NCBI GenBank assembly: GCA_033344795.1
Contig: JAWPMS010000001.1
Span: 248,001 to 312,000, forward strand
DNA length: 64,000 nt
Source of the DNA: SHLQ01 sp033344795
GTDB lineage: Bacteria > Actinomycetota > Acidimicrobiia > Acidimicrobiales > SHLQ01
Direction: 5' to 3'
Shown: positions 60,155 to 64,000 of the stretch, piece by piece
Numbering within the stretch: position 1 is the first letter of the stretch
Layout: each line of letters begins with the position of its first letter
Translations under genes and position numbers: made by a program
The notes under the pieces: model-generated
Databases searched by the model: none
Seen by the model: the letters and a program-made list of their open reading frames with translations, nothing else
What the model was told of the DNA's origin: nothing

Positions 60155-62478
60155 CGACGCCAGACGTACCGGGCCAAACTCTCGCGGGCGGTCCGATCGG
60201 ACTCGGTGATCGCTCCGCCCACGATGATTTCCGACCCACCGTCGATGCTCGGGATGACCGCCACACCATCGAGGCCACGAATTGAATCGAGGTCGGGGTC
60301 CCAAGCGAGCACGGCGCCGGTGCTGCCATCGACGGCGGTCACCTTCTCGTAGGCATGGTGGCCCGTGGGGTAATCGTCGTCATCGAGGGGGCCACCGGCA
60401 TCGATGAAGTCCTGGTCGAAGGCACCGATGCGTTCGTAGTGTCCCCCGAGGATGAGCGTGTCCGTCGACCCGTCGTAGTCACACGCCTGCACCCCACCGT
60501 CGGTCACCGGGCCCCACGGCACGCCAGCATCGTCGACGACGCTCGCCCCAGTGGTTGCGTCGAACTTGCCTGCGTTGAACTGGTTCGGCCGAGGCTGCAC
60601 ACGTGAGCGCTGACCGAACCAGCCATCACCGTTGGGGTCGGGCGCGTCGTTGTCGACGTCGTAGGCCACCCAGGTTCTACCGGGAGTCTGCGACGTGAGC
60701 CACCAGTCGCCGCAGATGAAGACATGTCCACGGTCGTCAGAGACGATGTCCTTGACCTGCGCGATTGGGTCGACGCCATAGTTGTTGTCGCCAATGCTCG
60801 GGGCGAATTCTGTGACCCCACCGGTTACCAGGTCGATCGCGGCCGCGGAGTTGCGTGGCTGACCATCGACCGCCTGGAAAGATCCACCGACGTACAACGT
60901 CTCGTTGACGATCTCGAGGGCGAGCACCGAGGCAAATGGTTCTGCACCTCCGACGGGCACAGACGCTTCGATCAGCGGTGTGAAGTCTGGATCGCTGCGA
61001 CCGGTTGCCCCATCGCCGATGTCGAGGCGGATGAGTCGCGTGACCGGCTGACCGTCGGCTTGTCGCAAACCTCCGCCTGCATAGAGGTGATCTCCGTCGA
61101 CCACCAGGGCCGAGACACTTCCCCGGACGTCGGGGCGCCAGGTCAGATCGACCTCGCCGGTGGACGGATCGACTCGCAGCAACGAAACCGTGTCTGGCAC
61201 GGTGAACTCGTCGAGGTCGGCCTCTTCGAGCACGGCCGCATCGATGGTGAACTTTCCGCCGATGTACAGCCAGGTCCCGTCGAAGGCGAGCGCTCGCACG
61301 CGTTCGTTGTTGACCGAGTCACCGTTGGCGGACATCGAGTCGATGTTGATCGGCACAGCCAGTTCGGTGACCGTGCCAGTAGAGAGGTCACAGCCGAAGA
61401 CCCCTGCCCGAGCAACTCCGCCGGTCAACTCGCCGTCGTCATCGCGCGTCGCAGCAGCGTCGAACGCTGTCCGAAATCGCCCGCCGACGAACATGACCGG
61501 CCGTCCATCGAGCTCGCCATATTCCAACGCCCGAACCCACAGGGCAGACAGATTGGGCTCTTCGTCCGCAGCACGATCCACCAGCTCGCCGTTCGCTGCG
61601 CGGCGACTCTCGTCTGCGACTTCGGCTCGGCACATCACGCCGTCGATCGACGGCGTCGCAGGGACCGCACGGTCGAATGCGCATTCGGGACCTGCGGACC
61701 AACGAACCGAAGCTTCGAGAAGATCGAGACCCGCCTCCGACAACAGAGCCGAAGACGACCCATGACCGGGAAAAGCAACACGACACGCCGGCGCGACGTC
61801 GGAGGGATCTCGGTACGCCCAACCCAACAGGTCCCCTGCGTCGTATGCGATCAGAGCTCCACCCCCCGGTCCCGTGGCAACCACCGTCGGCGCGCTGTCG
61901 CCGACCGGGGCGTCAGGAAGCGACCACCCCTGCCCGACTGGCCAGAACAGGTCGTCGGCGAACAGTTCGATCGCTGGGCCAGCGTCATGGGCGATGACGT
62001 GGTCTGCCTCGATCGACAACCTGTTCACTCGTTGCAATGGCGTCGACCCGTCGTCGAGTGGCTCGGTCAACCCGAGCGCGTTCCAATTGGCTGGTTTCAT
62101 CGCCACGATGGGCACATTGGCCTTGAGCAGATAGGGCTTGAAATCGGTCGAGCTCGTCGCCGCAGAGATGACCACGACATCCGCTGCGATTACCTGCGCT
62201 TGCCCGAGATCGGCGAGGGGTACCGTCACGACCGCCCCCATAGCCTCCAAGCGCGTCTGTATCTGCTGTTCGGCCTGGTGCGCCGCTTGCTCGATCGGTT
62301 CACTCGTCGCGAACAGAATGTGCAGCGGCACAGGCTGGTCCTCGATCTGAAGAATCGCTGGCATCAGGCCGCCACCACCCTCCACGTGCACCGCGCCAAC
62401 GGGGGTCGAAGCCAAACCGAGGAAACCCATGACACTGGCCACCAGCACGAGTGTCGAACGAATTCGAGTCATTGGCAT
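60151..62478 (-). CDS. Large secreted protein with beta-propeller repeats
   Basis: About 775 residues. Signal peptide (TRIRSTLVLVASVMGFLGLA), an alpha/beta N-terminal domain (about 40-270) resembling a class I glutaminase-like or flavodoxin-like fold (LHILFATSEPIEQAAHQAE, VVVISAATSS), then a propeller of repeats such as MFVGGRFRTA, LYIGGKFTID, LYAGGGLRQADG and LYVGGSFQAVDG, of the delta-60/galactose-oxidase-like kind. No catalytic residues were recognised. ATG 62478 or 62472 could be the start. Divergent from dxs. Confidence 0.82.
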   Translation of the reverse strand: MPMTRIRSTLVLVASVMGFLGLASTPVGAVHVEGGGGLMPAILQIEDQPVPLHILFATSEPIEQAAHQAEQQIQTRLEAMGAVVTVPLADLGQAQVIAADVVVISAATSSTDFKPYLLKANVPIVAMKPANWNALGLTEPLDDGSTPLQRVNRLSIEADHVIAHDAGPAIELFADDLFWPVGQGWSLPDAPVGDSAPTVVATGPGGGALIAYDAGDLLGWAYRDPSDVAPACRVAFPGHGSSSALLSEAGLDLLEASVRWSAGPECAFDRAVPATPSIDGVMCRAEVADESRRAANGELVDRAADEEPNLSALWVRALEYGELDGRPVMFVGGRFRTAFDAAATRDDDGELTGGVARAGVFGCDLSTGTVTELAVPINIDSMSANGDSVNNERVRALAFDGTWLYIGGKFTIDAAVLEEADLDEFTVPDTVSLLRVDPSTGEVDLTWRPDVRGSVSALVVDGDHLYAGGGLRQADGQPVTRLIRLDIGDGATGRSDPDFTPLIEASVPVGGAEPFASVLALEIVNETLYVGGSFQAVDGQPRNSAAAIDLVTGGVTEFAPSIGDNNYGVDPIAQVKDIVSDDRGHVFICGDWWLTSQTPGRTWVAYDVDNDAPDPNGDGWFGQRSRVQPRPNQFNAGKFDATTGASVVDDAGVPWGPVTDGGVQACDYDGSTDTLILGGHYERIGAFDQDFIDAGGPLDDDDYPTGHHAYEKVTAVDGSTGAVLAWDPDLDSIRGLDGVAVIPSIDGGSEIIVGGAITESDRTARESLARYVWRR

Positions 62479-62515
62479 ACGCCGTACAACATAGCTGGAG
62501 GTAACGTTGCCTGTG

Positions 62516-64000
62516 ATGCTGCTTTCGACCATCAAAGGCCCTGACGATCTCGCTGATCTCAGCTACCTCGAACTCGACGCGCTCTGCGACGAGATTCGCG
62601 AACTGATCGTGTCTTCCGTGTCCAAAACCGGTGGTCACCTCGGCTCGAATCTCGGCGCTGTCGAGCTCACGGTCGCCCTCCATCGAGTGTTCGATTCTCC
62701 GCGCGACATCATGCTGTGGGACACCGGGCATCAGACCTACGTGCACAAGATGTTGACGGGCCGAAATCAGGCCGCGTTCGAGAGGCTCCGTCAACCCGAT
62801 GGCATGAGCGGCTATCCCTCACGCGAAGAGAGTGCGCACGATTGGATCGAGAACAGCCACGCATCGACCGCGCTGAGTTATGCCCACGGCCTGGCCACCG
62901 CGGAAGCCTCGGAGCTCGGATCAGGACGTGACGTGGTCGCGATCATCGGCGACGGCGCGCTCACTGGCGGCATGGCGTACGAAGGCATCAACAACCTCGG
63001 CCACTCAAAGAGCAACGTCACGATCATTCTGAACGACAATGGGCGTTCCTACGCACCGACGGTCTCGATGCTCACCGATTCGCTCGTCAAGATCAGATCG
63101 AACCCGGTCTACATGCGTCGCCAGGCAAAGATGGAGCAGATCGCCGAGAACATCCCTTGGGTCGGCGATCACCTCGAGCGCGGTATCCATGCGACGAAGG
63201 CGGCTATTCGCCACATGTGGGAACCGCCAGCGTTCTTCGAGAACCTCGGCGTGCACTATCTCGGTCCCTTCGATGGCCATGACATCGAGGGTCTGGAAGA
63301 AGCGCTGCTCAACGCCCGCAAGTTCGAGGGCCCGGTGGTCGTGCACGTGCTGACCCAAAAGGGCCGCGGCTACGCGCCCGCGGAGAACGATCTCGTCAAG
63401 AACATGCACGACACGTCGGGCATCAAGGCGGGCTCGTATACAGAAGCGTTCACAGAGACATTGATCAAGGTCGCTGAGGAACACAAAGAGATCGTCGCGA
63501 TCACCGCTGCGATGCCTGACTCGACCGGTCTGTTGCCGTTCCGAGAACGTTTCCCTGATCGCACCTACGACGTGGGTATCGCTGAACAGCATGCGGTCAC
63601 CGCTGCCGCAGGCATGGCCATGGGTGGTCTTCGGCCCGTCGTTGCGGTGTATTCAACGTTCATGACGCGTGCGTTCGACCAGGTGAACCTCGACGTGGGA
63701 CTTCATCGCCAGCCGGTCATCTTCTGTCTCGACCGGGCAGGCGTGACCGGTGATGACGGCCCATCGCACCACGGATTGCTCGACATGGTGCTCTTCACCA
63801 AGGTGCCCGGCATGACCGTCTTTGCACCGTCGAGCTATCAAGAACTTCAGGTGCAACTCACCGACGCCGTCGAGCTGTGCACCGATGGCCCAGCGATGAT
63901 TCGGTGGTCGAAACAGCCCGCACCTTCGGTCGGCGAAGAAGAGGTCGGCGCCGGTCTGAAGGCCCGAAAGGCCAGGGATGGTTCCGATGTGTGCATCATC
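62516..64000 (+). CDS. dxs: 1-deoxy-D-xylulose-5-phosphate synthase, 3' end missing
   Basis: First 495 codons of a protein normally about 630 long. Thiamine diphosphate-dependent condensation of pyruvate and glyceraldehyde-3-phosphate, first step of the MEP isoprenoid pathway. Motifs: KTGGHLGSNLGAVELTVALH, GDGALTGGMAYEGINNLG, ILNDNGRSYAPTVS, GPFDGHDIEGL, IAEQHAVTAAAGMAMGG and DRAGVTGDDGPSHHGLLD. ATG 62516 gives MLLSTIKGPDDL; GGAGGT at 62497-62502 is a distant ribosome site. It supplies precursors for the carrier lipid recycled by UppP. Confidence 0.96.
   Translation, partial: MLLSTIKGPDDLADLSYLELDALCDEIRELIVSSVSKTGGHLGSNLGAVELTVALHRVFDSPRDIMLWDTGHQTYVHKMLTGRNQAAFERLRQPDGMSGYPSREESAHDWIENSHASTALSYAHGLATAEASELGSGRDVVAIIGDGALTGGMAYEGINNLGHSKSNVTIILNDNGRSYAPTVSMLTDSLVKIRSNPVYMRRQAKMEQIAENIPWVGDHLERGIHATKAAIRHMWEPPAFFENLGVHYLGPFDGHDIEGLEEALLNARKFEGPVVVHVLTQKGRGYAPAENDLVKNMHDTSGIKAGSYTEAFTETLIKVAEEHKEIVAITAAMPDSTGLLPFRERFPDRTYDVGIAEQHAVTAAAGMAMGGLRPVVAVYSTFMTRAFDQVNLDVGLHRQPVIFCLDRAGVTGDDGPSHHGLLDMVLFTKVPGMTVFAPSSYQELQVQLTDAVELCTDGPAMIRWSKQPAPSVGEEEVGAGLKARKARDGSDVCII

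Noticed and set aside
60724..62544. A plus-strand open frame of about 606 codons
   Set aside because: Antisense to the secreted propeller gene, with low-complexity Arg-rich translation and no motif; the minus-strand gene has a signal peptide and clear repeats.

Overview
The window reads as a chromosomal segment of a high-GC actinobacterium, most likely of the class Acidimicrobiia (Ilumatobacter-like). That is an inference from gene content: three luciferase-like (LLM) flavin/F420-type oxidoreductases, an LprG/P55-type lipoprotein-exporter pair, a GalU-MoeA-SepX/GlpR-type neighbourhood known from mycobacteria and Streptomyces, a DUF222-HNH gene under an actinobacterial SOS box, and many start codons lying 6-7 bases after a TANNNT -10 hexamer (leaderless-type starts). 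No phage, insertion sequence, CRISPR array or rRNA was found. One tRNA (Ala, anticodon CGC) and one candidate structured non-coding RNA are present. Genes are tightly packed; the only stretch above 300 bases without a gene (6386-6724) holds the candidate RNA.

Layout. 1-5.2 kb: the 3' part of an ammonium transporter gene, a degenerate and an intact GGDEF-EAL protein (the intact one coupled to a 33-codon leader frame), and a small SHOCT-like protein. 5.2-16.6 kb: thioesterase, Dabb protein, candidate RNA, tRNA-Ala, then a conserved block: SepX/GlpR-like membrane protein, moaC, moaA, moeA, galU, plsY, FmdB/Ruc-type zinc ribbon, SAF protein, membrane metalloprotease, uppP, and the first PmbA-like gene. 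16.6-27.4 kb: an FMN glutamate-synthase-like protein, a GAF-GGDEF protein, a membrane-anchored beta-propeller, a GH63 glycosidase, a DUF1524 protein that seems to have lost its nuclease residues, a split-barrel protein, a lipoprotein binding protein and a flavodoxin. 27.4-37 kb: HrpB helicase, a GH13_18 phosphorylase, a NYN-OST-HTH protein, an MFS transporter, a glucosyl-3-phosphoglycerate synthase-like enzyme, a D-2-hydroxyacid dehydrogenase and a sucrase/ferredoxin-like protein. 37-50.6 kb: an oxidoreductase and its divergent TetR regulator with clear operators, then catabolic enzymes (SDR, LLMs, a histone-deacetylase-like amidohydrolase, an enolase-superfamily dehydratase, a Zn alcohol dehydrogenase), a GH5 cellulase-like lipoprotein with an inserted domain, SRPBCC, a sterol-desaturase family protein and DUF222-HNH. 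50.6-64 kb: sigma/anti-sigma pair, an LprG/P55-like operon whose transporter carries a repetitive C-terminal extension, another GGDEF protein, a PmbA/TldD pair, a hotdog thioesterase, a large secreted beta-propeller and the 5' part of dxs.

How genes may work together. moaA-moaC-moeA belong to molybdenum cofactor synthesis, while moeA beside the SepX/GlpR-like gene also recalls the actinobacterial Glp-GlpR divisome pair. The GpgS-like enzyme, the GH13_18 phosphorylase and possibly the GH63 enzyme could make and recycle glucosylglycerate, a compatible solute. PlsY, UppP and Dxs supply lipid precursors. Four GGDEF proteins point to active c-di-GMP signalling. The most unusual items are the P55-like transporter fusion, the candidate RNA at about 6520-6697 and the density of leaderless-type promoters.
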